Source: Candidatus Zixiibacteriota bacterium (GTDB lineage: Bacteria; Zixibacteria; MSB-5A5; GN15; FEB-12). Taken from it: a stretch of DNA of 64,000 nucleotides. The notes below the pieces were generated by a model. It had not been told where the DNA came from and made no database searches. It saw nothing but the letters and a program-made list of their open reading frames with translations. Location: assembly GCA_029860345.1 (NCBI GenBank), contig JAOUBJ010000008.1, positions 62,001 to 126,000 of the forward strand. The letters run 5' to 3'. A program made the position numbers and the translations under genes. Of the stretch, positions 27,333 to 36,171 are shown one piece after another. Position 1 is the stretch's first letter. Every line of letters starts with the position of its first letter.

Positions 27333-29717
27333 GTGGTCAAGAACTATCTGGTAATAGCCCTTAGAAACCTCTACCGCAACAAACTCTACACGGTGGTTAA
27401 CCTGGTCGGGCTGGGTGTAGCCATGGCCTTGTGTGTTGGCGCCTACGTCAACTATGAGTTCGGCGCCGACTTTGACTCCTTTCATGAAAAGGCCGATCAA
27501 ATCCACACGATAAACAGCTACCGCTTGGTGGACGGCAACCGTCAAAACTGGTCACTGACACCTGAGCCGATGGCCCCGGCCATGGCCTCGGAAATCCCGG
27601 GCATAAAGAACTGGAGCAGGGTAACACGCAGCGGCGGCATCATGCGCCATGAAGAACAAGTGTTCAACGAGACCTTCTACTACGTGGACGATGGTTTCTT
27701 TGACATGATCTCGTTTGACATTATATCCGGCACGGAGGATACCTTCGACGATCACGCCGGCATCATCATAACCGAGGACCTGGCTCAGAAATACTTTGGG
27801 AACGAAACCGCCGTCGGAAAACGCATGATTCTCTCGCCCGATGGACAACAAGAGTATGACTTCGTCGTCTACGGCGTCATGGCCAAGCCACCCAAGAACT
27901 CCTCGATGCAACCGAACGTACTCGTGCCTTACGCAAAGTCCGCCGACCTGCGGGAGCGTGATCTGACCAGTTGGGACCGATGGACTCGGGCCGTTCTGAT
28001 TGAAACCGAACCGGGGGTCTCAATAGCATCGATCGAGACTCAATTGGATAGGTATCTTTCGCACACCAACGAAGCCAACCCGACTTTTGAAATGGCCGGG
28101 TTTTATGTTTCACCTCTGACCGAACTGGCCGAACACTCACGCAACGTCTACGGCGGCCCGTTCTGGCAGGGCATGCACCCGGCGGCAGTTTACGGCCCGA
28201 CTGTCACCGCAATTCTCGTACTGCTGTTGGCCTGTTTTAACTTCATCAATACGTCAATCGCGTTTTCCTCAAGACGGCTCAAAGAGATCGGCATCCGCAA
28301 AGTCATCGGCGGGCAGCGCGGACAGTTGGTCAAGCAGTTCATAGGCGAAAACTTGTTGTTGTGCCTGGTCTCACTGGTCGTAGCCGCCGCTTTGGCCGAG
28401 GTGATCGTGCCTGCCTATTCCAGCCTCTGGCCGGATTTGGAACTGACCATGAACTATGCCGACAATCTGGGGTTAGTCGGCTTCCTGGTTGGATTACTCC
28501 TGTTCACCGGTCTCGCGGCGGGGGCTTATCCGGCCCTATACGTTAGCAAGTTCAACCCCGTGGCTATATTCAAGGGCAAGCAAAAACTGGGCGGCAACAA
28601 CACCATCACCCGGATCCTACTAACTTTCCAGTTTGCTCTGGCCATGACGACTATCATTGCCGCGGTCGTTTACAGCAAGAACGCTGAGTTCATCCAAACT
28701 ATGGAACTTGGTTTTGACCGAAACACCGTCTTACTCGTTCGCGTCTCCAACGAGACTGAATTTGAAATCATGCGCAACGCCGTGAAGGATCATCCGAAGA
28801 TACTCAGCGTTGGTGGCACCGAACACTTGATGGGTTGGTCATTCGCCGCCGATGACGCCATTTATGAGGAAGAACGTCGGCGGGTCCATCTGTTCAATGT
28901 CGGCGAGAATCACTTTGAAACAATGGGCTTCACCCTGCTTGAGGGACGCACGTTCGATTCCGAACTCGCAATAGATTATGAGGAGGCAGTGATCGTCAAC
29001 GAGCTGCTGGTCGAGGAGTTCGGATGGTCGTCCGCTCTCGACAAATACCTCACTTTTGAAATTACCGACAGTACCACCGAACAGTGCCGCGTGGTCGGCG
29101 TGGTCAAGAACTTCTATCCCAACGGCGTCGACTCGAAGCTGCGACCGACGGTAATGCGACTGGTGCGCCCGGAAGCGTACACCTTTCTGTCCGTAAAATC
29201 CGATCCCGCTACGACAACAGAGGTGGCTGGATTCGTTCAGGAGACCTTCACCCGTCTAATCCCCACTCGACCCTACGACGGCTTCTGGCAGGATGAAACG
29301 CTGGCTGATGAAACGCTGACCAACAACGCCATCCGACTTGTATTCCTCTGGATTGCCGGAATGGTTGTCATAATATCCGGTATGGGTCTTTTTGCGCTGG
29401 TGTCGCTGAAAATAGCACGCCGAACCAAGGAGCTTGGCATACGCAAGATTCTCGGCGCTACAATGATGAACATCAGTTACCTGATCTCCAGAGAGCTGTT
29501 AGTAATGATTACCCTCGGATGCATTCTGGCCTCCGGCCTGGGCTACTACCTGGTCGACGCCCTCTGTTCAAGCATCTGGACCTATTACACCGATTTCGGT
29601 GTGACGCCATACTTATCCTCCGGACTACTGGTCATGGGCGTGGCGGCACTGACGGTTGGCTTTCAAGTGTACCGAGTGTCCTCCAACAATCCAGTGGAGG
29701 CCATTCGAGACGAATGA
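27333..29717 (+). CDS. MacB/FtsX-type ABC permease, third of three
   Basis: The 794-residue paralogue starts at a GTG (27333) behind ACGGAGAACATC. It repeats the doubled architecture: MVKNYLVIALRNLYRNKLYTVVNLVGLG, coupling segments KEIGIRKVIGGQRGQLVKQFIGEN and KELGIRKILGATMMNISYLISRELL, ending SSNNPVEAIRDE. No alternative ATG offers a better ribosome binding site. It is separated from the second ATPase by about 150 bp containing a hairpin, and those two are plausible partners. Confidence 0.9.
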   Translation: MVKNYLVIALRNLYRNKLYTVVNLVGLGVAMALCVGAYVNYEFGADFDSFHEKADQIHTINSYRLVDGNRQNWSLTPEPMAPAMASEIPGIKNWSRVTRSGGIMRHEEQVFNETFYYVDDGFFDMISFDIISGTEDTFDDHAGIIITEDLAQKYFGNETAVGKRMILSPDGQQEYDFVVYGVMAKPPKNSSMQPNVLVPYAKSADLRERDLTSWDRWTRAVLIETEPGVSIASIETQLDRYLSHTNEANPTFEMAGFYVSPLTELAEHSRNVYGGPFWQGMHPAAVYGPTVTAILVLLLACFNFINTSIAFSSRRLKEIGIRKVIGGQRGQLVKQFIGENLLLCLVSLVVAAALAEVIVPAYSSLWPDLELTMNYADNLGLVGFLVGLLLFTGLAAGAYPALYVSKFNPVAIFKGKQKLGGNNTITRILLTFQFALAMTTIIAAVVYSKNAEFIQTMELGFDRNTVLLVRVSNETEFEIMRNAVKDHPKILSVGGTEHLMGWSFAADDAIYEEERRRVHLFNVGENHFETMGFTLLEGRTFDSELAIDYEEAVIVNELLVEEFGWSSALDKYLTFEITDSTTEQCRVVGVVKNFYPNGVDSKLRPTVMRLVRPEAYTFLSVKSDPATTTEVAGFVQETFTRLIPTRPYDGFWQDETLADETLTNNAIRLVFLWIAGMVVIISGMGLFALVSLKIARRTKELGIRKILGATMMNISYLISRELLVMITLGCILASGLGYYLVDALCSSIWTYYTDFGVTPYLSSGLLVMGVAALTVGFQVYRVSSNNPVEAIRDE

Positions 29718-29730
29718 ACTCACGTCGCTG

Positions 29731-29780
29731 CCGGCGTCCGGACGGAGTTCCACTATCGAGCATCCGACACCGGACGCCGG
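29731..29780 (+). promoter_or_regulatory. intercistronic hairpin between permease 3 and ATPase 2
   Basis: CCGGCGTCCGG (29731-29741) and CCGGACGCCGG (29770-29780) are perfect inverted repeats with a 28-base loop. No T-tract follows, so it is more likely an RNA processing or stabilising stem, or a partial attenuator, than a full terminator. It occupies the only sizeable gap in the cluster. Confidence 0.5.
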
Positions 29781-29870
29781 TGGTAAAACCAAAACATTGA
29801 TAGATGGACAACGACTTGAAAACCGCGTACCTTTAACCAAAGCGCAGGCCTCAAGATAGGACACAAGCCC

Positions 29871-30536
29871 ATGATTTCACTGAAGAACATTTCCAAAGTT
29901 TATCGCGCCAAACCGTTCGACACCTGGGTCCTGCGTGGGATCGACCTTGAGATTGAAGCCGGTGAGTTCGTTACTATCATGGGACCCTCGGGCGCCGGTA
30001 AGTCGACGCTGTTGCACATCATTGGTATGCTCGACGCCGCTTCAGAAGGTGAGTACACTTTCATGGGCGAATCAGTGATGACCCTGAAGGAAAAAGAGCG
30101 GACCCATTTGTTTCAACAACACATTGGCTTCGTGTTTCAGAGTTATCATTTGATCGACGAGTTGAACGTTTACGAGAATCTCGACACGCCGCTCTTGTAT
30201 CGCAAAGTCAAGGGAGCCGAGCGAAAGAGCCTGGTCTGCGACACTCTGGATAAGTTTCAGATAGTCGGCAAGAAGGATTTGTTCCCGAGCCAGTTGTCGG
30301 GCGGACAACAGCAACTGGTCGGGGTGGCCCGAGCGTTGATAGGTTCGCCCAGGTTGCTGCTGGCCGACGAACCGACCGGAAACCTGCATTCCTCGCAGGG
30401 CGAAGAGATCATGGAACTGTTCAAGAAGCTCAACGAGGAAGGTACGACGATCATTCAGGTGACGCACTCGGAGAAAAACGCCGCCTACGGCAATCGCATC
30501 ATTCAATTGCACGACGGCTTGGTCAGCAAAGGATAG
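29871..30536 (+). CDS. ABC transporter ATP-binding protein, second of cluster, with motif variants
   Basis: The 221-residue subunit has Walker A GPSGAGKST, Q-loop FQSYHLIDEL, a signature reading LSGGQQQLVGVARA, Walker B LLLADEPTGNLHS and switch histidine in IQVTHSEKNAA. Two positions differ from the first ATPase and from most of the family: the usual QR after the signature is QL, and the D-loop reads NLHS instead of NLDS. Neither removes a catalytic residue, so it is probably active, but coupling may differ. Last gene of the cluster, convergent with the YbjQ-family gene. Confidence 0.92.
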   Translation: MISLKNISKVYRAKPFDTWVLRGIDLEIEAGEFVTIMGPSGAGKSTLLHIIGMLDAASEGEYTFMGESVMTLKEKERTHLFQQHIGFVFQSYHLIDELNVYENLDTPLLYRKVKGAERKSLVCDTLDKFQIVGKKDLFPSQLSGGQQQLVGVARALIGSPRLLLADEPTGNLHSSQGEEIMELFKKLNEEGTTIIQVTHSEKNAAYGNRIIQLHDGLVSKG

Positions 30537-30579
30537 GGCCGCTCGGATTGGTGAAGGGCCTCTCACGGCTGGTCAATGA

Positions 30580-30915
30580 TCAGGCGGAAACACGCTCCAC
30601 AAGCACGGCCGTTCCATAACACAACACCTCGGTTACACCATCGGCAACTTCGGTGGCATCGTAGCGAACAGCCACCACGGCATTGCCACCCGACTCTTCG
30701 GCATGGGCCATCATCATCTCAAAAGCCTCGCCGCGTGTCTTTTCGCAAAGCTCGGTGAACAGGGTAATATTGCCACCAACAATCGTTTGCAGTGACGCAC
30801 CCAATCGGCCAAAGATGGATCGCGACCGAACAGTGATGCCCCGAACCACGCCGAGAGATTTGGTTACTCGATAGCCTTCAAGCTCGAAAGTGGTGGTTGT
30901 CATGGCGATGTTCAC
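30580..30915 (-). CDS. YbjQ/UPF0145 family protein
   Basis: The family motifs are clear: [70 protein letters not shown]. YbjQ proteins are small pentamer-forming proteins sometimes annotated as heavy-metal binding; their role is not established. The frame is open to an ATG at 30942, but a GTG at 30915 stands seven bases after AAGGAG and is the best-supported start (111 residues). It lies downstream of the DusB gene in the same orientation. Confidence 0.82.
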   Translation of the reverse strand: MNIAMTTTTFELEGYRVTKSLGVVRGITVRSRSIFGRLGASLQTIVGGNITLFTELCEKTRGEAFEMMMAHAEESGGNAVVAVRYDATEVADGVTEVLCYGTAVLVERVSA

Positions 30916-30969
30916 AGGATATCTCCTTATATTGAATGTCACTAAAACGCTTATGTTAGCAGAGCGCGT

Positions 30970-31947
30970 CTAACGGATGGCGCGAAGGTCTAAGTACTCC
31001 TTGAAGACCCTGTCAATGTCCACCAGAGTGGTTATCTGAAACAGTTTCGGACGCAGCGTGGTGGCGCCGGGGAATCCCTTGGTGTACCAACCCAGGTAAC
31101 GACGCATCTTTATCACGCCCCGCGTTTCGCCATATTCCTCTACCATCAGGAGTGCGTGCCTTTTTGCCGTTTCTATATGCTCGGCAATAGTCGGTTCGAC
31201 CGGCAGTTCACCGGTTTCGACAAAATGATGCATCTGTCTGATGATATCCGGGTTACCCAGGGCGGCGCGGCCGATCATAACGCCGTCGCAGCCGGTCTCA
31301 TCGAGCATTCTCCGTGCATCCTCCGGCGTGCTCACGTCGCCGTTGCCGATTACCGCTATATCAACCGCCTCTTTCAGCTTCTTAATAGCCGCCCAGTCGG
31401 CCTTACCGCTGAATCCTTTGGACCTGCTTCTTGCATGCAGGGTAATGGCAGCAGCGCCGCATTTCTGCGCGATTTGCCCAACCTCCCGATACACGGGACT
31501 GTCATCCCCCCATCCGGTGCGAATCTTGATACTCACCGGGGTGTCGCCGGCTCCTTCGACTGTGGCGGCGACAATCTCTTCAGTGAGCTTGAGGTCTTTC
31601 AGGACCGCCGCCCCCCCGTTCTTGTTGACGACTTTTTTGACCGGGCAGCCGAAATTTATGTCGACCATGTCCGGATCGAAATCGCCAACAGTGATTTCCG
31701 CCGCCATTCTCATAGTCTCCGGATTGGCCCCAAACAACTGGATACCCAGCGGCTGCTCATCATTGCCAAAGGCCATCATCGACCGGGTTTTTCCCTGGCT
31801 GCGGATCAATCCTTCCGAGGAGATCATCTCGGTGAAGGACATCGCCGCTCCGGCCTGAAGGGCCATAACTCTGAACGGTCGGTTGGATACACCGGCCAGT
31901 GGCGCACAAAGCACCCGACCATTCAGGTTCAGTTTTCCTATTCTCAT
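30970..31947 (-). CDS. dusB: tRNA-dihydrouridine synthase, DusB type
   Basis: From the ATG at 31947 the protein has 325 residues and begins MRIGKLNLNGRVLCAPLAGVSNRPFR, the usual Dus N-terminus. FMN-binding and catalytic regions are visible: DINFGCPVKKVVNKNGGAAVLKD, with the catalytic cysteine in FGCP; IKIRTGWGDDSP; and IGNGDVSTPEDARRMLDETGCDGVMIGRAALGNPDI. It reduces uridines to dihydrouridine in tRNA using NADPH. The frame extends 23 codons upstream without family similarity. The gene diverges from the FHA operon. Confidence 0.93.
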   Translation of the reverse strand: MRIGKLNLNGRVLCAPLAGVSNRPFRVMALQAGAAMSFTEMISSEGLIRSQGKTRSMMAFGNDEQPLGIQLFGANPETMRMAAEITVGDFDPDMVDINFGCPVKKVVNKNGGAAVLKDLKLTEEIVAATVEGAGDTPVSIKIRTGWGDDSPVYREVGQIAQKCGAAAITLHARSRSKGFSGKADWAAIKKLKEAVDIAVIGNGDVSTPEDARRMLDETGCDGVMIGRAALGNPDIIRQMHHFVETGELPVEPTIAEHIETAKRHALLMVEEYGETRGVIKMRRYLGWYTKGFPGATTLRPKLFQITTLVDIDRVFKEYLDLRAIR

Positions 31948-32077
31948 GCCGACAATATAAACATGTGTCGGGTGTACGGCAAGACCGTGTGCCGAATTCC
32001 GGCTATGGACGGCCAAGTTTAAGACAGCACTAAGCTTAGGTAGAAAAAGCTCGGTCCATACACGAAAGGACTCTCAC

Positions 32078-32773
32078 ATGCCGGAGATTACTGTAAAATA
32101 TGAAGACAAGGTCATTGAGCGAATCGTCACGGAGAAGAAGCGCATCTCAATCGGCCGTGGGAACGACAACGATATCGTCCTGGAGAATCGCGGCGTCTCG
32201 CGCCGACATGCCATGATCGAATTCAATGATAATGCCGCCGTTCTTATAGACAACGAGTCGCTCAACGGCACCTTTGTCAACAGCCGTAAAGTATCCGAAG
32301 AAGTGCTCCGCGATCAGGACGTCATCACCATCGGCAAGTACGCGCTGGTCTACAATACCGAGACCACCCATGAAGGCGCCGATGGAGCCAATTTCGACGG
32401 CACCATGGTCCTGAACACCAAGCAGCAGAAGAAAATGCTGGAGAATGATAAAATCGAGCGACAGATTGTCGAAAAGTATGGCGGTTCGGTCCTCCTGGGA
32501 ATGGAGAATGCCGACTTTGCAGAGCATCGGCTCGATCGCGATGTGTCCACGATTGGGAAAGCCAAATTTGTTCATGTACGCGCCAAAGGTTTCTGGCTTT
32601 CCGGTATTCAGGCCAAAATCGTCATAGAAGGTCAGGTCTTCTCCATCTACAATCTCGGCAAACAGGGAAAACTTAAAGTCAACGGCGAACCAACCACTCA
32701 GTGTGTGCTGAAAAACGGCGATTTGATCTCGGTGGGCAAATCCACATTCAAATTCGTAGAAAGCAAAAGTTGA
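32078..32773 (+). CDS. FHA-domain protein with a second degenerate FHA-like domain
   Basis: Residues about 5-95 form a canonical FHA domain with the phosphothreonine-binding pattern ISIGRGNDNDIVLENRGVSRRHAMIEF and ESLNGTFVNSRKV. Residues about 145-231 look like a second FHA fold (DRDVSTIGKAKFVHVRAKGFWLSGIQAKIVIEGQVFSIYNLGKQGKLKVNGE) that has lost the usual SRxH arginine and histidine. The protein should bind phosphothreonine peptides. AAAGGA stands upstream of the ATG. Its stop overlaps the phosphoesterase start as TGATG. The kinase two genes downstream is the obvious source of its ligand. Confidence 0.9.
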   Translation: MPEITVKYEDKVIERIVTEKKRISIGRGNDNDIVLENRGVSRRHAMIEFNDNAAVLIDNESLNGTFVNSRKVSEEVLRDQDVITIGKYALVYNTETTHEGADGANFDGTMVLNTKQQKKMLENDKIERQIVEKYGGSVLLGMENADFAEHRLDRDVSTIGKAKFVHVRAKGFWLSGIQAKIVIEGQVFSIYNLGKQGKLKVNGEPTTQCVLKNGDLISVGKSTFKFVESKS

Positions 32774-33501
32774 TGAAGTACGGACTCATTTCCGACATAC
32801 ACGGTAACGTCGAAGCGCTACGGGCAGTGCTCTCGGATATCAAGAGACACCGGGTGGATAGTATCCACTGCCTGGGTGACGTTGTCGGCTACGGTGCCGA
32901 TCCGACCGCCTGCTTGAAACTGGTCCTCGAAAACTGTGACACCAAACTCCTGGGCAATCATGAATATGCCGCCCTTGGTTTGCAGTCGTGTGACAACTTC
33001 AACGATGCGGCCAAAACCTCCACCGAATGGACCCAGCAAACGCTCGACGATGATTGGATTGCAGTCATGTCGGACTTCGCCGTTGATCGACCCATGGACG
33101 ATATGTACCTGGTGCATGCATCACCGTTTGAACCTTCCGAGTGGCATTACATTCTCTCTGCGACGGATGCTATCAATGCTTTCGAGCATCTCAAACAGAG
33201 AATCGGTTTTTTCGGACATTCGCACATCCCGACCATACTCAGAGAAAAACCGGAAGGCCTGCCGAGCATTCAAACCGGCCACGACTTCACCGCCGACCCC
33301 GAAGGCAGATACCTTGTCAATGTAGGATCGGTAGGACAGCCGCGCGACAACGATCCCCGCGCCAGTTACGTTGTTTTTGATTCTGAAGAATTGGACATAG
33401 AATTCCATCGTGTCGAGTACGACATCGAGGCCGCCCAACACAAGATGAGCGAGGCGAATCTGCCGTCAACTTTGATCAGCCGCCTATCGGCAGGAATCTG
33501 A
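32773..33501 (+). CDS. calcineurin-like metallophosphoesterase
   Basis: The 242-residue protein has the metal-binding motifs in order: GLISDIHGN (DxH), CLGDVVGYGAD (GDxxG), LLGNHEYA (GNHE), VHASP and GHSHIP (GHxH). This composition fits the YfcE/PrpE-like group of Mn-dependent phosphoesterases, which includes protein phosphatases as well as nucleotide and phosphodiester hydrolases. The start is fixed by the one-base overlap with the FHA stop (TGATG at 32771). Between a phosphopeptide-binding protein and a Ser/Thr kinase, a phosphatase role is attractive but is inference. Confidence 0.9.
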   Translation: MKYGLISDIHGNVEALRAVLSDIKRHRVDSIHCLGDVVGYGADPTACLKLVLENCDTKLLGNHEYAALGLQSCDNFNDAAKTSTEWTQQTLDDDWIAVMSDFAVDRPMDDMYLVHASPFEPSEWHYILSATDAINAFEHLKQRIGFFGHSHIPTILREKPEGLPSIQTGHDFTADPEGRYLVNVGSVGQPRDNDPRASYVVFDSEELDIEFHRVEYDIEAAQHKMSEANLPSTLISRLSAGI

Positions 33502-33513
33502 GAGGGATAAAAC

Positions 33514-35991
33514 ATGAGCAAGTATACATCATACGTGCTTTTTCTTCTGATCTCCATTTTCGTGGTGATCCTGTACGTTAATAACTTCGGACCCCTCCAG
33601 AGCTTGCAACAGACGGTGACCGATCTGCTGGTAACCATGACCACATCAGATAGTGAGCGCTCGAATGTCGTGCTGGTAACTATCGACGGTCGGGCCCAGG
33701 ATGAATTTGGAACCTGGCCGTGGAATCGTGATCTGATCGCCGATCTACTGGCGGCAACAGCAACCGGCGAACCGAAGGTTATCGTGGCCGATTTTGACCT
33801 TAGCGAGGATGCCTTCCAGGATTCCGCCGGTTACACCGGTGTTTTGGCCGGGCAATTGTCATGGATGGAAAACGTAGTCCTGACCTACGATATCGCCCTG
33901 GCCACCTATCGCAGCAGTAAGACCAACAATCCAAAGCATCTGTTCAACCATTCACTGGCCGTTGAAAACCCGCTGGGGCTTATGGACGAAGACGCCAGCC
34001 TGCAGGTCCGGAAAGTGTTTCTGCCGGCTGAGAAACTCCTTGAGAATGACCCCTTACTCGGGTTCAACTACATCATGCCGGATGACGACCGTGTGCTCAG
34101 ACATCAACCTCTGGTGATGAACTATGAAGGCTACTACTATCCGTCGACGTCGCTCCTTGCGGCCGCTGCTTTTCTGGATGTCAAGGCCGATGATGTCAGA
34201 ATCACCGAAGGCAATCTGATCGAGGTCACCGGGCATGGCGCAATCCCGGTCAACAATTCCAGCGCCAGCTATATTCGACACCACCAAGCCAGCTCTTTCA
34301 AACACTTCTCAGCCTCCGATGTGCTGGGTGAGGGATTTGATTTCAGCCGGATAAAAGACAAGGTAGTACTGGTTACCCTGGATGATCCATCAATCACCGA
34401 GACGTTTCACACTCCCAAGGACGCTGTAACTCCCAAGTACCACATTACGGCCAGTGTGATCGATAACATTATTAGCCGGGACGTACTCAAAATCCAACAT
34501 GGACGCACAGGCATGAACCTGATAGTTCTGTTCCTGCTTGGCGCCGTCTGTGCTTTTGTACTGCCCCAGGTATCGTTGCTCCATCGAATCATCATTTTGG
34601 TGAGTGGATTGATTATTCTGGGTAACATCAATTACTTTATGATCAGTTCGTTCAACATGGCTCCGACAACGGTTTTTATCGGCCTTGAGATATTGCTGTT
34701 CGTATTTGCCGCAGCTATCCTGGAAGCGGGATTTCTCAAGGGAACAGCCGAGGCAACACCGGACAAAGTCGCCAAAACATCCAAGCCCGTGGCGGCTCAG
34801 CCAACACCAATGGCTGCCGTTCCCGTCCGTGAGATCACCGCGGGCACCAACGATCAGGATAATCTGGAGACGGCCGTACTCAGCGTTGATAACGAGAAGG
34901 CACCCAGCATATCCGACCACCAAGCTATAGATATCGACACACCGGTCGATGAAACCAGCGCCACCCCGGCCATGGCCGAATCGGTGCCGCAATCGCAGGA
35001 TCGCACCATCGATGCCGACATTCCCATAGCCGACACGGCCGCCCCCGAACCGGAGATAATCTCGCCACAGTCGACTGCTGAGGGGGATACTTTTGTGGAA
35101 GCCGAGCCACCATCTCCGACAATGGATACACCGCCATCCGGTATCATGGCGACGGAGTTGAAGAGTCTCGGACGCTATCAGATTACCGGCATTCTCGGCA
35201 AGGGCGCTATGGGCACCGTCTACCGCGGTGTCGATCCGGCCATTAACAGACCGGTCGCGCTCAAAACAATCAGACTCGATTTCGTCAGCGATCCGGAAGA
35301 AATGGCCGAACTCAAAGAACGCTTGCATCGCGAAGCCCAGGCGGCGGGGAAACTCTCGCATCCCAACATCGTGACCATCTACGACGTCGGCAGCGAGGGA
35401 CACCTGCAATACATCGCCATGGAATACCTGGAAGGTCGTACCCTCGAAGACATGATCAAGAAAAAGACCAAGTTCAATTATCGGATCATTGCCGAGATTA
35501 TCATGCAGATTTGTTCGGCCCTTGAGTACGCGCACCAACAGGGCATCGTCCATCGCGATATCAAACCGGCCAATATCATGATAACAAAAGACTACCGGGC
35601 CAAAGTCATGGATTACGGTATCGCCCGCGTTGAATCCAGTTCTATGACCAAAACCGGTATCGCCATGGGCACGCCCAACTACATGTCGCCCGAACAACTC
35701 AAAGGCCAGGCTTCGGATCAGCGAGCCGACTTGTTCAGCCTCGGTGTGGTTATGTATGAACTACTGCTGGGACGACGACCGTTCAAAGGCGAGAACATCA
35801 CTTCGTTGATTTATTCGATTCTGCATCAGGAACCGCAGAAGCCGTCGAACATCAACCCGCAGGTGCCGTTGTTGTTCGATCGTATTGTCGACCGCGCGCT
35901 CAAAAAGAATGTGGATGAACGATACCAGAAGGCCACCGATGTCATGGGCGACCTGAAGGATTTCGTAGCAGCCTTCGCCGGTAAGGGTTGA
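33514..35991 (+). CDS. CHASE2-domain receptor serine/threonine protein kinase
   Basis: The 825-residue protein has an N-terminal membrane helix (about 5-24), an extracytoplasmic CHASE2 sensor (about 35-320; TIDGRAQDEFGTWPWNRDLIADLL), three closely spaced helices (about 328-410), a Pro/Ala/Thr-rich linker (about 415-545) and a Hanks-type kinase (about 550-815). Kinase motifs: GKGAMGTVYRG, VALKTIRL (Lys), HRDIKPANIM (catalytic Asp), MDYGIA (DYG in place of DFG), and GTPNYMSPEQL. The threonines in the activation loop (SSSMTKTGIAMGTPNY) are likely autophosphorylation sites and FHA targets. Follows the phosphoesterase by 12 bases. Confidence 0.93.
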   Translation: MSKYTSYVLFLLISIFVVILYVNNFGPLQSLQQTVTDLLVTMTTSDSERSNVVLVTIDGRAQDEFGTWPWNRDLIADLLAATATGEPKVIVADFDLSEDAFQDSAGYTGVLAGQLSWMENVVLTYDIALATYRSSKTNNPKHLFNHSLAVENPLGLMDEDASLQVRKVFLPAEKLLENDPLLGFNYIMPDDDRVLRHQPLVMNYEGYYYPSTSLLAAAAFLDVKADDVRITEGNLIEVTGHGAIPVNNSSASYIRHHQASSFKHFSASDVLGEGFDFSRIKDKVVLVTLDDPSITETFHTPKDAVTPKYHITASVIDNIISRDVLKIQHGRTGMNLIVLFLLGAVCAFVLPQVSLLHRIIILVSGLIILGNINYFMISSFNMAPTTVFIGLEILLFVFAAAILEAGFLKGTAEATPDKVAKTSKPVAAQPTPMAAVPVREITAGTNDQDNLETAVLSVDNEKAPSISDHQAIDIDTPVDETSATPAMAESVPQSQDRTIDADIPIADTAAPEPEIISPQSTAEGDTFVEAEPPSPTMDTPPSGIMATELKSLGRYQITGILGKGAMGTVYRGVDPAINRPVALKTIRLDFVSDPEEMAELKERLHREAQAAGKLSHPNIVTIYDVGSEGHLQYIAMEYLEGRTLEDMIKKKTKFNYRIIAEIIMQICSALEYAHQQGIVHRDIKPANIMITKDYRAKVMDYGIARVESSSMTKTGIAMGTPNYMSPEQLKGQASDQRADLFSLGVVMYELLLGRRPFKGENITSLIYSILHQEPQKPSNINPQVPLLFDRIVDRALKKNVDERYQKATDVMGDLKDFVAAFAGKG

Positions 35992-36027
35992 TCCCGCTGG
36001 AGTGCAGGTACACGCAAAAGCAAACAG

Positions 36028-36058
36028 CCGCTGTGACCTAAGTCGCAGCGGTTTATTT
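36028..36058 (+). terminator. rho-independent terminator of the FHA-kinase operon
   Basis: CCGCTGTGAC and GTCGCAGCGG pair over ten positions with one G-U wobble around a CTAA loop, followed by TTTATTT. It begins 37 bp after the kinase stop. Confidence 0.8.
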
Positions 36059-36098
36059 CACTGTGTCATCATGCACGCACCATAGTGTGCTCAATACT

Positions 36099-36171
36099 TC
36101 ACCCTGAGCGGCGCCGAAGGGTGATTTGACTACGACTTGACCGTGTCACCCTGAGCGGAGTCGAAGGGTGA
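36099..36171. repeat. two copies of a 26-nt REP-like element
   Basis: A 26-base unit with TCACCCT and AGGGTGA ends occurs at 36099-36124 and 36146-36171; the copies differ at two central positions (GGCGCC versus GGAGTC). Each can fold on its 7-base arms. From memory this type of intergenic element is common in many environmental genomes. The second copy runs into the 3' end of the flavoprotein gene. Confidence 0.75.

Noticed and set aside
34390-35697. Minus-strand frame of 435 codons opposite the kinase gene
   Set aside because: The plus strand has complete CHASE2 and kinase motifs; the antisense translation is low in order, with many His, Gly and Asp from codon shadowing.
36099-36171. Paired 26-base repeats as attachment sites of an integrated element
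   Set aside because: There is no integrase or tRNA nearby, both copies are on the same side of the island, and each is internally palindromic like a REP element.
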